Of a stretch of DNA of 64,000 nt, positions 30,098 to 39,739 are shown in pieces; position 1 is the stretch's first letter; each line of letters begins with the position of its first letter. The notes beneath the pieces are model-generated. The model searched no databases, had not been told where the DNA came from, and saw only the letters and a program-made list of their open reading frames with translations. Origin of the DNA: Desulfobaccales bacterium (GTDB lineage: Bacteria; Desulfobacterota; Desulfobaccia; Desulfobaccales; 0-14-0-80-60-11). Location of the stretch: positions 191,052-255,051 of the forward strand of contig JBBFLF010000001.1 of assembly GCA_037481655.1 (NCBI GenBank), written 5' to 3'. Position numbers and translations under genes: made by a program.

Positions 30098-30953
30098 GGC
30101 CGTCTCCCACCAGTCCAAAGAAGACTTTGGCTTCCCCCCAGGAGCTGCCGAAATGCATGAGCAGGCGCTCCAGGTCCCGCTCCCGGAGGTTGAAGTGCTG
30201 CAACACTTGGGGGAAGCCATCATAGGCCAGGCCTTCGTTTCCCAGGTCCTGGCCGAACATCATCACCAAAAGATCCGCCAGATAGACGAGGAGCACCATA
30301 TCATCGGCAAAGGCCTCGGGCCGGTCCAGGTGATGGTAGTGGATCACCAGCCGCAGGCGGTCGGGGAAGTCCCAGATGCGGGCCATCTCGCCCCCCACCT
30401 CGGCGTGGCTGATTCCCAGCACCAGTTTCTCCGCCTGCTGGAAGGGGATCCCCCGTTTCTCCACCACCGCCATGATCTGGGCGAATTTCTGTTCCACGTA
30501 GAGGCTGAGGACGATCTTGCCGATGTCATGGAGCAATCCGGCGGTGAAGGCGGTAGTGCGCTCGGTGGCGGCCAGTTCCCGGGCCAAGAGGTCCGCCATC
30601 AGGGCACAACTGATGGAATGACGCCAAAGGCCGTGATTCTCCTGGAAGTAGCCGGGAGTGGCATTGGCAAAGAGCCGGGTGGCGCCGCTGGCAATGATGA
30701 TCTTCAAGAGCTCCTGGGTCCCCAGAAGCAGGAGGGCCTGATGCAGGGAGTGAATCTCCCGCCGCAACCCGAAATAGGCGGAGTTGCTGATGCGCAGGAT
30801 GTTGGCGGTGATGCCCGGGTCGAACTTGACCACCTCCACCAGCTCCTCAATGCTGATCTCGGGTTGGTTCACCAGGGTCAAGGCCCGTTGCGCCACCACC
30901 GGGAAGGGGGGGAGATGCTTCAGCGACCGCAGGATCTGAGGAATGAGACTCAT
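30069..30953 (-). CDS. HDOD domain signalling protein
   Basis: A 294-residue protein made of one HDOD domain. It starts MSLIPQILRSLKHLPPFPVVAQRAL and has the HDOD core KFDPGITANILRISNSAYFG, then LWRHSISCALMADLLAREL and FTAGLLHDIGKIVLSLYV, which retain an His and an HD pair. HDOD proteins are regulatory and usually lack nucleotide hydrolysis; whether the retained HD residues bind metal is open. It lies in the middle of the chemotaxis operon between cheD and the small receiver, overlapping the latter. I chose the ATG at 30951-30953 over an upstream start at 31004 because the family begins here. Confidence 0.88.
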   Translation of the reverse strand: MSLIPQILRSLKHLPPFPVVAQRALTLVNQPEISIEELVEVVKFDPGITANILRISNSAYFGLRREIHSLHQALLLLGTQELLKIIIASGATRLFANATPGYFQENHGLWRHSISCALMADLLARELAATERTTAFTAGLLHDIGKIVLSLYVEQKFAQIMAVVEKRGIPFQQAEKLVLGISHAEVGGEMARIWDFPDRLRLVIHYHHLDRPEAFADDMVLLVYLADLLVMMFGQDLGNEGLAYDGFPQVLQHFNLRERDLERLLMHFGSSWGEAKVFFGLVGDGHAVQRAHRG

Positions 30954-30964
30954 GGCCCGCTCAC

Positions 30965-31444
30965 CTATAATTCCACAAGGTTCTGCCCGATGACTTTGAC
31001 CCACACCCGGCCGGTGGCCAGGTCCAGAAACAGGGTCCGGGCCTTGGCGCCCCCCACCTCTTCGTTATCCACCAGCACATTGTTGCGGAGAAAGATGCGG
31101 CGCAGGGCGGCGTAGTTGCGGCGGCCGATCTGGAAGTGCTCCTCGCCCCCCAGAACCTGGCCGCCGCCGGCCACTTTCACCGCCAGCCGGTGCTTTTGGG
31201 CCCCCAGGGCGTAGCACTCCCGAAACAGCCGGGGAATACCCGTATCGGCAAACATGAAGGGGTTTTCCGCCGCCCGGGCCGGGTCCAGGGAGGAATCCGG
31301 CAGCATGTAGTGCAACAGGCCTCCCACCCGGGCCTGGGGGTCATAGACGGCCACGCCGATGCAGGACCCCAGGGCGTGGGTCACCAGCAGGTGATTGGCC
31401 TGGTTGCTCACCTTCATATCCGCCACCCCCACCACCACGGTCAC
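30965..31444 (-). CDS. cheD: Chemoreceptor glutamine deamidase CheD
   Basis: Deamidates receptor glutamines and, in other species, partners with CheC/CheX-type phosphatases. The 159-residue product has the catalytic cysteine and its context in VTHALGSCIGVAVYDP, the histidine in GGLLHYMLPDSS, and the conserved KVAGGGQVL and IGRRNYAALRR segments. The GTG at 31442-31444 gives VTVVVGVADMKVSN, the normal family start; a frame continuing to 31510 overlaps cheR and is not needed. It lies 11 bp after the cheR stop. Confidence 0.93.
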   Translation of the reverse strand: MTVVVGVADMKVSNQANHLLVTHALGSCIGVAVYDPQARVGGLLHYMLPDSSLDPARAAENPFMFADTGIPRLFRECYALGAQKHRLAVKVAGGGQVLGGEEHFQIGRRNYAALRRIFLRNNVLVDNEEVGGAKARTLFLDLATGRVWVKVIGQNLVEL

Positions 31445-31455
31445 CCGACCGGGGC

Positions 31456-32337
31456 CTATTTCCGATAGATCGTGGGGCGGATGTACGCGAAGCGATGGCT
31501 GAGATTGCACAGGCTCTCCGAGTGTCCGATGAAGAGGTAGCCTCCGGGGGTGAGGCCCTCGTAGAATTTGCGAATCACCTCTGCCTGGGTCTCTTTGTCA
31601 AAATAGATCATCACATTCCGGCAGAAGATGACGTCCACCCCGCCGGTGAAGGGCAGGGGGTCCGTCAGGTTGTGGCGGAAGAAGCGCACCATCTCCTTGA
31701 GCCGGGGCTTCACCTGCACGTAGCCCTCCCAGCGGCCCACGCCCTTGAGGAAATGGCGCCGCCGCCACTCCGGCGGCAAGGGCGTGAGGCGGCTTAAGGC
31801 ATAGATGCCTCGCTGGGCCGTGGCCAGCACCTGGGTGTTGAGGTCCGAGGCCCACACCGTACACCGCCTGGCCTCGGTCTCCGGCAGGGCCTCCCACAGC
31901 ACCATGGCCAGGGTGTAGGGTTCCTCGCCGCTGGAGCAGCCGGCGCTCCAGAACCGGAGGCCCTCCCTCGTCCGGCCCTCCCGGCGCCAGGCGGGCAAAA
32001 GCTCCCGCAGGAGAAACTCGAAGTGGGCCGACTCCCGCCAGAAGGCCGTCTGGTTAGTGGAGATGGCGTCCAACAGCCGGGTGAGTTCGGCGCCGCTGCG
32101 GTCATGGATCACCCGCCGGTAATAGTCCTGAAAACTGGCCAGGCCCTCCTCCCGAAGGATCTTCCCCAGCCGCGCCTGCACCAGCTCCCGCTTCTGGTCG
32201 CTTAAGTGAATGCCGGCGTGGCGCTGCACCAGCTCCCGGATGAGGGCGAATTCCCGGGCGGAAAGGGGAGGCAGCGCCGCCGGGGCCACGACCTCCGGGC
32301 GGGCCGGGAGGGAAGCTCCCTGGATCTGCGGCTGCAT
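31456..32337 (-). CDS. cheR: Chemotaxis protein methyltransferase CheR
   Basis: Transfers methyl groups from S-adenosylmethionine to glutamates of chemoreceptors. The 293-residue product has the N-terminal helical domain (EFALIRELVQRHAGIHLSDQ), followed by the SAM-binding region LRFWSAGCSSGEEPYTLAM and VWASDLNTQVLATAQRGIY. The tail has VDVIFCRNVMIYFDKETQ and LFIGHSESLCN, both standard. It has an AGGAAGGA ribosome site before the ATG at 32335-32337. In the same cluster, the receptor at 33076 ends with a pentapeptide of the type bound by CheR. Confidence 0.96.
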   Translation of the reverse strand: MQPQIQGASLPARPEVVAPAALPPLSAREFALIRELVQRHAGIHLSDQKRELVQARLGKILREEGLASFQDYYRRVIHDRSGAELTRLLDAISTNQTAFWRESAHFEFLLRELLPAWRREGRTREGLRFWSAGCSSGEEPYTLAMVLWEALPETEARRCTVWASDLNTQVLATAQRGIYALSRLTPLPPEWRRRHFLKGVGRWEGYVQVKPRLKEMVRFFRHNLTDPLPFTGGVDVIFCRNVMIYFDKETQAEVIRKFYEGLTPGGYLFIGHSESLCNLSHRFAYIRPTIYRK

Positions 32338-32503
32338 GACGTGTTCCTTCCTCTCCGTCCTCCTCCCTGAGTGCACGCTGGGTGAGGCTCCCGGGGGCCT
32401 CCTGCCCCCACCTGTCCCTCTGTATCCTGCCGGACCCGGTTCCCGTTGCTCTTACGCCATCTGCTCCCCGGCCTTTCCCTGGCCCGCCGAGGTGGTCTCC
32501 GCC

Positions 32504-33013
32504 TCAGCCTCCCAGGGTCTCCAGTCCCAAAAGTTCTTCGGCGGACAGCACCCGGTCGATGTCCAGCAGGATCTTGATGCTGCCCTTGGTCTTGGCGATG
32601 CCCAGGATATAGGAGTGGTTCAGGTCGTGGCCGAAGGCGGGGGGCGGCTCCAGGTCTTCGGTCCCCACATTGAGGACCTCGGAGACCGCGTCCACCACCA
32701 CCCCCATCTGCATGGGCCCCTGGGCGGTTTTCACGTCCACCACGATGATACAGGTGCGCTCGCCGTAGTCCATGGGGGGCAGGCCGAATTTCAGCCGGAG
32801 ATCAATGACCGGTATTACCCGCCCCCTAAGATTAATGACCCCCTTGACGTAGGCCGGGGTCTGGGGGATGGGGGTGATGTCCAGCATGCCGATGATTTCC
32901 CGCACCTTCAGGATCTCCAGGCCGAAGTCCTCCCCGGCCAGGACGAAGGTGAGGTATTTGCCCTCCCGGGCCCTCAGCCCCGTCTGCTCCACAGAACGCG
33001 CCGCTTCTCCCAT
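32504..33013 (-). CDS. cheW: Chemotaxis coupling protein CheW
   Basis: Scaffold protein that joins chemoreceptors to CheA. The 169-residue sequence has LTFVLAGEDFGLEILKVREI, PAYVKGVINLRGRVIPVIDLRLKF and the second subdomain MQMGVVVDAVSEVLNV with the KGSIKILLDIDRVL end. The ribosome site GAGGAGAGG precedes the ATG. It is encoded between the receptors and cheR, and is the only stand-alone CheW in the cluster. Confidence 0.96.
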   Translation of the reverse strand: MGEAARSVEQTGLRAREGKYLTFVLAGEDFGLEILKVREIIGMLDITPIPQTPAYVKGVINLRGRVIPVIDLRLKFGLPPMDYGERTCIIVVDVKTAQGPMQMGVVVDAVSEVLNVGTEDLEPPPAFGHDLNHSYILGIAKTKGSIKILLDIDRVLSAEELLGLETLGG

Positions 33014-33075
33014 GTGCCTCTCCTCGGGGGCCCGGCGCCCCCCCTTTCATCTATCGGCGCAGCGCGCCGGTTTCG

Positions 33076-35049
33076 TTAGAATTCCTGGAATTCTTCTTCA
33101 AAGGGGATGAGCTGCTCCGGCTTCACCGGCTGGGCCGGCAGCTTGGGCTTCTCGGCGATGGCCGGCCGCTTCAGGGCGGGGCGTTTCAGCCAGCCTCCCC
33201 GGTCCAGGGCCGCCGGTTTGAGGCCGTTTCTGCCGCCGCCCACCAGGCGGGTGAGTTCCGCCACCACGCTTTTCATCTGTTCGGACTGGGCGTTCAGCTC
33301 CTCCGCGGCGCTGGCGCTCTCCTCGGCGTTGGCGGCCACCTGCTGGGTGACGCTGTTCATCTCGGTAACCGCCTTGTTGATCTGCTCCACCCCTTGGGCC
33401 TGCTCGCTGGAAGCCGCGGCGATCTCCGCCACCAGATCCTTCATCTTGCCGGAGGCGGCCGTCACCTCGTCGAAGGCGCTGGCAGTCTGCTGCATGAGGC
33501 CGGTGCTCTCCTGGATGCGGGTCACCGAGCCCTCGATGAGGTCGGCGGTGTTTTTGGCCGCCTCCGCCGCCCGCATGGCCAGGGCCCTGACTTCATCGGC
33601 CACCACCGCAAAGCCGGCCCCCGCCTCCCCGGCCCGGGCCGCCTCCACCGCGGCGTTCAGGGCCAGAAGATTGGTCTGGAAGGCGATCTCGTCGATGGTC
33701 TTGATGATCCGGGCCGTCTCCTCGCTGGCCCGGGAGACCTCCTGCATGGCGTGCCTGAGCCCCTGCATGGCCTGGCCGGCCTGCTCCACCACCCGGGCGG
33801 ATTCCGCCATCAGGGTGTTGGCCTGGGTGGCGTTGTCGGCGTTCTGCCGAGTCATGGAGGCCATCTGCTCCAGGGAGGCGGAGGTCTCCTGGAGGGAGGC
33901 GGCCTGCTCGCTGGCCCCCTGGGCCAGGGACTGGCTGGCCCCGGCCACCTGGGCCGCGGCCGCGGCCACTTGCTCGGAGCCTTCCTTCAAGGCGCTCACC
34001 ACCCGGGTAAGGGTGAGGGTGAGGTTGCGGGTGAGGAAGAAGCCCAGAAGCCCCGCCAGGAGCAGTCCCGCCAGCATGGCGGCGAAACTGAGGCCCTTCA
34101 GGGAGGCGGCCTCGCCCATGGCCTGCTGCACTTCCTGGGCCACATTGCGGGTGCCCGCCTCCACCAGCTTGTCCAATATCTGCATTGCGGCGCGCTGTTT
34201 CTCCAGGGCCGGGCCCAGAAGCTGTTCCTCCAATTGCCGGAAGGTGTCATTGGCCTCCTGGGCGATCTTCAGCATGGCCTCGAAGTGGCCGAAGGTGTCC
34301 TGCATGGCTGGCACCATCTGGCGCTCGTAGACCGCCTGGGCCTCAGCGCGCTGGCCCGCCGCCATGAGCTCCTTGATGCGCTTCACTGCGGCGTGAAACT
34401 GCCGGTGCGGCTCGGCGATGGCAGCCAGCTCCTGCTTCAGGTCGGCATTGTCGGTCTTGAAGGTGGGCAGCCATTTCCCCAGGCTGCAGGCGGTGTGGTC
34501 CTCCCCGCCGGTAAAGGTGCCCTGCTGGGTGAAGAGGAGCTGCAAGACCCTCTGCACCCAGAGATAGTGCCCTTTGGCGAAGCTCTCGATCTGCCGGATC
34601 AGTTCATCGGGATCGACAATGCCGAGCTGATCCACCTTGCGGGCCAGCTCCAGGGCTTTGGTATTCTCCTGGCGCCAGGCCTCCCAGGCCGGGGCCAGCT
34701 GACGCCAGAGCTCCGCCTCCTCCGGGGTCTTGGGGAGGCCGTCATAGGTCTTCCAGGCCTTGCCGTAGCGCTCCCGGCTGGCCTCGACGTTGCGGTACTG
34801 GCGCTGGCGCGTTTCCGTCGCCAGGCCGGGAAGGGCCAGGGTGCGCAGCGACCCCCGGATGCTTTCCGCTTCACCCCGTAGAATCAGGAGAGTTTCCGCT
34901 TTGGGAAGAGAGACTTCGCCCAGGGCCTTGACCTGCTCAGCGCCCCGGCCGGCGGTGTAATAGCCCACCCCGCCCACCACCAGGACCAGGAGCCCCATCA
35001 CCCCGAAGGCCAGATAGAGTTTGGTGCCGAGCTTCAGGTTTTTCCACAT
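33076..35049 (-). CDS. Methyl-accepting chemotaxis protein with CZB zinc-binding domain and CheR/CheB tether
   Basis: A 657-residue chemoreceptor. Membrane helix 1 is [21 protein letters not shown]; helix 2, [20 protein letters not shown], lies near residue 340. The sensor region between them has a chemoreceptor zinc-binding (CZB) pattern: [14 protein letters not shown] and later [13 protein letters not shown]. The cytoplasmic hairpin tip is [20 protein letters not shown] with [13 protein letters not shown]. After the signalling domain a Pro/Lys-rich tail of about 50 residues ends EEFQEF, whose last five residues fit the x-aromatic-x-x-aromatic pentapeptide that binds CheR or CheB. The ligand is unknown; CZB domains have been linked to zinc and hypochlorite sensing. 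Confidence 0.92.
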   Translation of the reverse strand: MWKNLKLGTKLYLAFGVMGLLVLVVGGVGYYTAGRGAEQVKALGEVSLPKAETLLILRGEAESIRGSLRTLALPGLATETRQRQYRNVEASRERYGKAWKTYDGLPKTPEEAELWRQLAPAWEAWRQENTKALELARKVDQLGIVDPDELIRQIESFAKGHYLWVQRVLQLLFTQQGTFTGGEDHTACSLGKWLPTFKTDNADLKQELAAIAEPHRQFHAAVKRIKELMAAGQRAEAQAVYERQMVPAMQDTFGHFEAMLKIAQEANDTFRQLEEQLLGPALEKQRAAMQILDKLVEAGTRNVAQEVQQAMGEAASLKGLSFAAMLAGLLLAGLLGFFLTRNLTLTLTRVVSALKEGSEQVAAAAAQVAGASQSLAQGASEQAASLQETSASLEQMASMTRQNADNATQANTLMAESARVVEQAGQAMQGLRHAMQEVSRASEETARIIKTIDEIAFQTNLLALNAAVEAARAGEAGAGFAVVADEVRALAMRAAEAAKNTADLIEGSVTRIQESTGLMQQTASAFDEVTAASGKMKDLVAEIAAASSEQAQGVEQINKAVTEMNSVTQQVAANAEESASAAEELNAQSEQMKSVVAELTRLVGGGRNGLKPAALDRGGWLKRPALKRPAIAEKPKLPAQPVKPEQLIPFEEEFQEF

Positions 35050-35260
35050 AAGTCCGTTCCCCTTTGAGGTTTGGAAAGGTTTTTGCGCGACGCCACTCGC
35101 CGCAATCAATGCCGCCCCCGCCGCCGTCCGCGGCGGGAGGTTAGGCCGGGGAGGGCCGCCTCTGTTTCCGATCGGCCGCCCCTGGCTCAGGGGAGAGCTC
35201 CACGGCTAACGCGCCTCACAGCCGTTATCACTTTCCCGCCCAGCGGCCTGGTCTCCGGGC

Positions 35261-36751
35261 TCAGAGCCGGGGGGCGGAATGCTCCACCAGCTCCGCCCCT
35301 TCCAGGCGCATGCGGGCGATGAGGGCCAATTCCTTGACGATGGCCCGGAGCTGCTCGGACTGGGCCGAGAGCTCTTCCGCCGCCGCGGCGCTCTCCTGGG
35401 CGCTGGCCGCGGTCTCCTGGGTCACCCGGTTCATGTCCGCCACCGCCCGGGAGATCTGCTCCACCCCCTGGGCCTGCTCGCCGGAGGCGGCGGCGATCTC
35501 CGCCACCAGGTCCTTCACCTTGCCGGCCCGGCCCGTCACCTGGGAGAAGGCCTCCTGGGTCTGCCCCATGAGCTGGGCCCCCTGCTGCACCTGGCGCACC
35601 GTGCCTTCGATGAGGCCGGCGGTGTTTTTGGCCGCTTCCGCCGCCCGGATGGCCAGGGCCCTAACCTCGTCGGCCACCACCGCAAAGCCGGCCCCCGCCT
35701 CTCCGGCCCGGGCCGCCTCCACCGCGGCGTTCAGGGCCAGGAGATTGGTCTGGAAGGCGATCTCGTCAATGGTCTTGATGATCTTGGCGGTCTGCTGCCC
35801 GGCAGTGGTGACCTCCTGCATGCAGGCGGCCAGCTCCTGGATGGCCCGGTGGGCCTCTTCCACCACCCGGGTGGTCTCTGCCACCAGGGCGTCGGCCTCC
35901 CGGGCGTGCTCGGCATTGCCCCGGGTCATAGCGGCCATCTCCTCCAGGGAGGCGGAGGTCTCCTCCAGGGAGGCGGCCTGGGAGCTGGCGCCCTGGGCCA
36001 GACTCTGGGCCGTCTGAGAGACCTGGGCGGCGCCGCTCTGCACCTCCGCGGAGATCTGGGTGATCCCCTGCATCACCCCCAAAAGCCGTCCTAAACGCCT
36101 AAGGGGCACGATGAGCCAGACCAAAAGCAGCAAGATGACCGGGACGATGATGAGGAGCAGGCGGTTCCGGTGCTGGGCCACTTGCTCGGTTACATCGTTG
36201 ACGTAAATGCCGGTGCCCACAATCCAGCCCCAGGGCTGGAAGGCTTTGACGTACGAGAGCTTGGGGACGATGCGGGTGGCGTCGTCTTTCCACTGCCACA
36301 TGTAGGCCACGGTGCCCTCGCCCTTGGCCCGGCAGACCTCCACCATCTCCAGAAACAGGGCCTTGCCCTTGGGGTCCTTGAAGGAGCTCAGGTCCTTGCC
36401 CTCCAGGTCGGCCCGGAAGGGGTGCATCACCATGCGGGGGGCAAAGTCATTGATCCAGAAGTAGTCCTTGCCCTCGGGGCCGTAGCGCATGCTGCCCAGG
36501 CGTTTCCTGGCCCGAAGCATGGCCTCCTCCCGGCTGAACTCGCCTTTCTGGGTCCGCTCCTCATACTCCCGGAGGAGGCCGAGGGCGGAATCCACCATGT
36601 TCTTGATCTGGACTTCCTTTTCCCTGAAGACCATGTCCCGCATGGCCGGCAGGAGCACAAAAAAGATGAGGCCCAAAAAAGCGCCGATGATGAGCAGAAA
36701 CTGGAGCAGGATCCGCTCCCGCAAGGTGAATTGCAGTCTGAACCGCCTCAT
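35261..36751 (-). CDS. Methyl-accepting chemotaxis protein with single-Cache sensor
   Basis: A 496-residue receptor with membrane helix 1 ([21 protein letters not shown]) and helix 2 ([20 protein letters not shown]). The periplasmic part looks like an sCache_2 domain: [38 protein letters not shown] and [17 protein letters not shown]. The signalling tip is [20 protein letters not shown]. Cache domains of this subtype often bind small carboxylates such as propionate or pyruvate, but the ligand here is not readable. Unlike the neighbouring receptor it has no terminal pentapeptide. A strong AAGGGGG ribosome site precedes the ATG. Confidence 0.93.
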   Translation of the reverse strand: MRRFRLQFTLRERILLQFLLIIGAFLGLIFFVLLPAMRDMVFREKEVQIKNMVDSALGLLREYEERTQKGEFSREEAMLRARKRLGSMRYGPEGKDYFWINDFAPRMVMHPFRADLEGKDLSSFKDPKGKALFLEMVEVCRAKGEGTVAYMWQWKDDATRIVPKLSYVKAFQPWGWIVGTGIYVNDVTEQVAQHRNRLLLIIVPVILLLLVWLIVPLRRLGRLLGVMQGITQISAEVQSGAAQVSQTAQSLAQGASSQAASLEETSASLEEMAAMTRGNAEHAREADALVAETTRVVEEAHRAIQELAACMQEVTTAGQQTAKIIKTIDEIAFQTNLLALNAAVEAARAGEAGAGFAVVADEVRALAIRAAEAAKNTAGLIEGTVRQVQQGAQLMGQTQEAFSQVTGRAGKVKDLVAEIAAASGEQAQGVEQISRAVADMNRVTQETAASAQESAAAAEELSAQSEQLRAIVKELALIARMRLEGAELVEHSAPRL

Positions 36752-36982
36752 GCCGGTTACCCCCTTATTCCGGTCCAGGGAAGGAGCTTCCGGTCTCCCC
36801 GACCCATCCTCCTGCGACCGTTATTCCTTCCTTAAGGACTTGTCTCTTCCTATCGGTCGGGTATTTCCCAAACTTCGGCCTCCCTTTGCCCCCTGTTTCC
36901 TCTCGGCAGCCTCCGTCCCCTTTCCCGTGCCTCCGTCCCCTTCCCGGTGCCCTTCCCCCCTCTCCCGCTGCCCTGATGCCCC

Positions 36983-39166
36983 CTAGCCCGCCAGGGAAAA
37001 GACGCCGCCCAGATCCAAGATCAGGCCCACCCGGCCGTCCCCCAGGATGGTGCCGCCGGCCAGCCCGGGGCGGTTCTGCAAGAGTTGCCCCAGGGATTTG
37101 ATGACCACTTCCTGCTTGCCCAGGATCTCATCCACCAAAAAAGCCCGGCAGTGGCCTTCATGCTCCACCACCAGGATCAGGGCCTCCCAGGGATCGGGGA
37201 CCGGCCCGGTGAGCCCCAGGAGGCGGTGCAGGCGCACCAGGGGCAGAAGCAGCTGGCGGACCCGGATGAGCTCGCCCTTGCCCTCCACGGTGAAGTAGTC
37301 CTCCCGGCTGGGCCTTAAGCTCTCCCTAACCGCCACCGTGGGGAGGATGTAGCGCTCGCTCGCCACCCTGACCACCAGACCGTCGATGATGGCCAAGGTG
37401 AGGGGCAGGCGCAGGGAGAAGCGGGTGCCCTCCCCGGGGCGGGAGTGGATGTCGATCTTGCCCCGAAGGCGCTCCACCGTCTGCTTCACCACGTCCATCC
37501 CCACTCCCCGGCCGGAGACCTCGGTGACCTGGGAGGCGGTGCTGAAACCGGGCTCGAAGATGAGGTGGTCGATCTGGGCGGGGGAAAGCTCGCCTGCCCC
37601 CACCAGGCCCCGCTCCCGGGCCTTGGCCAGGATGGCCGCCCGGTTGAGCCCCCGGCCGTCGTCCTCGATGTCCAGGATGACGCTGCCGCCCTTGTGGTAG
37701 GCCCGGAGCACCAGGCGTCCCTCTGGAGGCTTGCCCTGGGCCTGGCGCTCCTCGGGGGTCTCCAGGCCGTGGTCCACGGCGTTCCTCACCAGGTGCACCA
37801 GGGGGTCGTAGATGGCCTCCACCATGTTGCGGTCGATCTCGGTGTCCTCGCCTTCCAGGTGCAGGCTGACGAGCTTGCCGGTCTTGTGGGCCAGGTCCCG
37901 CACCAGACGGGTCATGCGCCTCAAGGTGGCGCCGATGGGCACCATGCGCAGGGACATGGAGATCTTCTGGAGCTCGGTGGTGATGCGGGCCATCTGGCCC
38001 AGATCCCGGACCAGCTTCTGGTCGGCGGCGGCCAACACCGCCGGGTTTTGCCGCACCTGGCTCTGGACGATGACCAGCTCGCCCATGAGGTCCACCAGGG
38101 TGTCCAGCTTGGCCAGGTCCACCTTGATGGCCGCAGGGGAGGCCGCCTCGGCTTTGACTTCCGAGAGTTGCTGCACCAGGGCCTGGGCCACTTTTTTGGG
38201 GGCCACCTTGCCCTGGTCCACCAGGATCTCCCCCAGGGGCCGGCCGGGCTCCTCCTGCCGCTGGCGTTCCAGGGCGGCCTCAAGCTCCTCAGGTCCCAGG
38301 TCTCCTTCCTGCACCAGAATCTCCCCCAGGCGGGGGGTGGGGGAGGGGGTGTCCGCCAAAGCGGCGATCCGGGCCGCCAGAGACGAGAGGTCAAAGACTT
38401 GCAAAGGCCGGGAGGCGGCCAGCGCTTCACTCAGGTCTGCCAGCATCTCCCGGAGCAGGTCCACCCCGAAGAGGATAGTATCCACCAGCTCCGGGGTCAC
38501 CTTGAGGGTGCCGCTGCGCACCCGGTCCAGCAGGGATTCCAGTTCATGGCCCGCCGCCTGGATCTGGTCCAGGTTGAGGAAGCCGGCCACCCCCTTGATG
38601 GTGTGGAAGGGCCGGAAGATGGCGTTCACCGCCTCCAGGTCGTCGGGGTGCTGCTCCAGGTAGACCAAGCGGGTTTCGATGCCCTCCAGGTGCTCCCCGG
38701 CCTCGGTGAGGAAGTTGGCCACCAGCTCCGGGTCGTCAAAGGCCGGGGCGGGCGCAGGAGTTGCGGAGGCGGTCTCGCCTTCCTCGACCCCAGTGTCCGC
38801 AGCGGGCGGCTCGGTACCCATAACCCCGGCCAGGAGGCGGAGGTAGGCCTGCCAGTCTTCCGGGCAGGCCTGAGGCGAGCGGCCGGCGGCCAGCTGCTGG
38901 AGCAACGCCACGCCCTGGCCCAGGAGCTCCACTGCTTCCAGGGCGGCGGGAATCTCCTGCAGCACCAGGCGCTGGACGACCGTCAGGAGCTGGTCCACCA
39001 CCGTCCCGGCATCCTCCGGGCCTTCTTCGGAGAGCCGGTCTTTGAGACCCTCCAACTCTTCCAGAAAGGCCCCCAGGGCGGGCAGATCGTCCGGGGAGAG
39101 CATGACCGCCTTCAGGGCCAGGCGGTTTAAGACCTCGTTCAGATCCATGCCGGGCTCGTGCGTCAC
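36983..39166 (-). CDS. cheA: Chemotaxis histidine kinase CheA with an inserted MshEN-like domain
   Basis: The central kinase of the cluster, 727 residues. A helical region of about 145 residues comes first, then an Hpt domain with phospho-His188 in FRPFHTIKGVAGFLNL. Between the Hpt and the dimerisation helix there are two tandem 24-residue repeats (residues 279-302 and 310-333) that start RLGEILVQEG and PLGEILVDQG and each end AL..Q. They match the paired motifs of the MshEN/GspE N-terminal domain. The dimerisation domain (KLDTLVDLMGELVIVQSQV), the ATPase (VRNAVDHGLE, DIEDDGRGLN, SGRGVGMDVV) and a C-terminal CheW-like domain follow. A GTG at 39164-39166 is the probable start; an ATG six codons later lacks a ribosome site. 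Confidence 0.95.
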   Translation of the reverse strand: MTHEPGMDLNEVLNRLALKAVMLSPDDLPALGAFLEELEGLKDRLSEEGPEDAGTVVDQLLTVVQRLVLQEIPAALEAVELLGQGVALLQQLAAGRSPQACPEDWQAYLRLLAGVMGTEPPAADTGVEEGETASATPAPAPAFDDPELVANFLTEAGEHLEGIETRLVYLEQHPDDLEAVNAIFRPFHTIKGVAGFLNLDQIQAAGHELESLLDRVRSGTLKVTPELVDTILFGVDLLREMLADLSEALAASRPLQVFDLSSLAARIAALADTPSPTPRLGEILVQEGDLGPEELEAALERQRQEEPGRPLGEILVDQGKVAPKKVAQALVQQLSEVKAEAASPAAIKVDLAKLDTLVDLMGELVIVQSQVRQNPAVLAAADQKLVRDLGQMARITTELQKISMSLRMVPIGATLRRMTRLVRDLAHKTGKLVSLHLEGEDTEIDRNMVEAIYDPLVHLVRNAVDHGLETPEERQAQGKPPEGRLVLRAYHKGGSVILDIEDDGRGLNRAAILAKARERGLVGAGELSPAQIDHLIFEPGFSTASQVTEVSGRGVGMDVVKQTVERLRGKIDIHSRPGEGTRFSLRLPLTLAIIDGLVVRVASERYILPTVAVRESLRPSREDYFTVEGKGELIRVRQLLLPLVRLHRLLGLTGPVPDPWEALILVVEHEGHCRAFLVDEILGKQEVVIKSLGQLLQNRPGLAGGTILGDGRVGLILDLGGVFSLAG

Positions 39167-39187
39167 GGGGAGCGCCTTTCCTCGGTT

Positions 39188-39589
39188 TTACGCTGCGGCC
39201 AGTTTGCGGAAGATGGCTTCGATCTTTTCCTGCAGGACCTCGGCGGTGAAGGGTTTGACCACATAATTGTTGACTCCCGCCTTCACCGCCTCCAGGACGT
39301 TTTCCTTGAGGCCCTCGGCGGTGACCATGAGCACCGGCACCTGGGCGGTGGCCGGATTTTTGCGGATGTGTTGCAAAAGCTCCAGGCCGGTCATGTTGGG
39401 CATGTTCCAGTCCGTGACCACGAGACCGACCTTTTCGGTCTTGAGGATGTGCAGGGCGGCGGCGCCGTCCTCCGCCTCCACGATGTCCTCAAAGCCGATC
39501 TGCTTGAGGATGTTGCGCACGATCTTGCGCATGGTGGCGAAGTCATCCGCCACCAGCACCTTGATGGAGAAATCAATGCATGAGCTCAT
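39188..39589 (-). CDS. cheY: Chemotaxis response regulator CheY
   Basis: A 133-residue receiver domain: VLVADDFATMRKIVRNILKQIGF, the phospho-acceptor Asp in LVVTDWNMPNMTGLELL, MVTAEGLKENV and NNYVVKPFTAEVL. The DFATMRKIVRN and WNMPNMTG patterns are those of true CheY proteins. The ATG at 39587-39589 is 7 bases from AGGAGG; a GTG two codons upstream is too close. It is the first gene of the chemotaxis operon, 21 bp before cheA. In the absence of nearby flagellar genes its output could be a flagellar motor elsewhere or type IV pili. Confidence 0.94.
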   Translation of the reverse strand: MSSCIDFSIKVLVADDFATMRKIVRNILKQIGFEDIVEAEDGAAALHILKTEKVGLVVTDWNMPNMTGLELLQHIRKNPATAQVPVLMVTAEGLKENVLEAVKAGVNNYVVKPFTAEVLQEKIEAIFRKLAAA

Positions 39590-39739
39590 CGTCACGCCTC
39601 CTGACCCCTCACGCTCCGGTCTGGTTCCCTTTTCGACCGGCCGCCCGGTTTTCTTTAACCGGAAAGACGCCCGGCGGAGTTTTCGAGAGAGCCCGGCGCC
39701 CTCTTGCTTTTTAGGGGAGGTGTGCTAAGACTGGCAGGC

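Noticed and set aside
33394-34881. Rightward frame of 495 codons opposite the CZB chemoreceptor
   Set aside because: Shadow of a conserved coiled-coil gene; no recognisable protein.
37445-39130. Rightward frame of 561 codons opposite cheA
   Set aside because: It is the mirror frame of a conserved gene in GC-rich DNA, rich in His, Gln, Gly and Leu without any domain.
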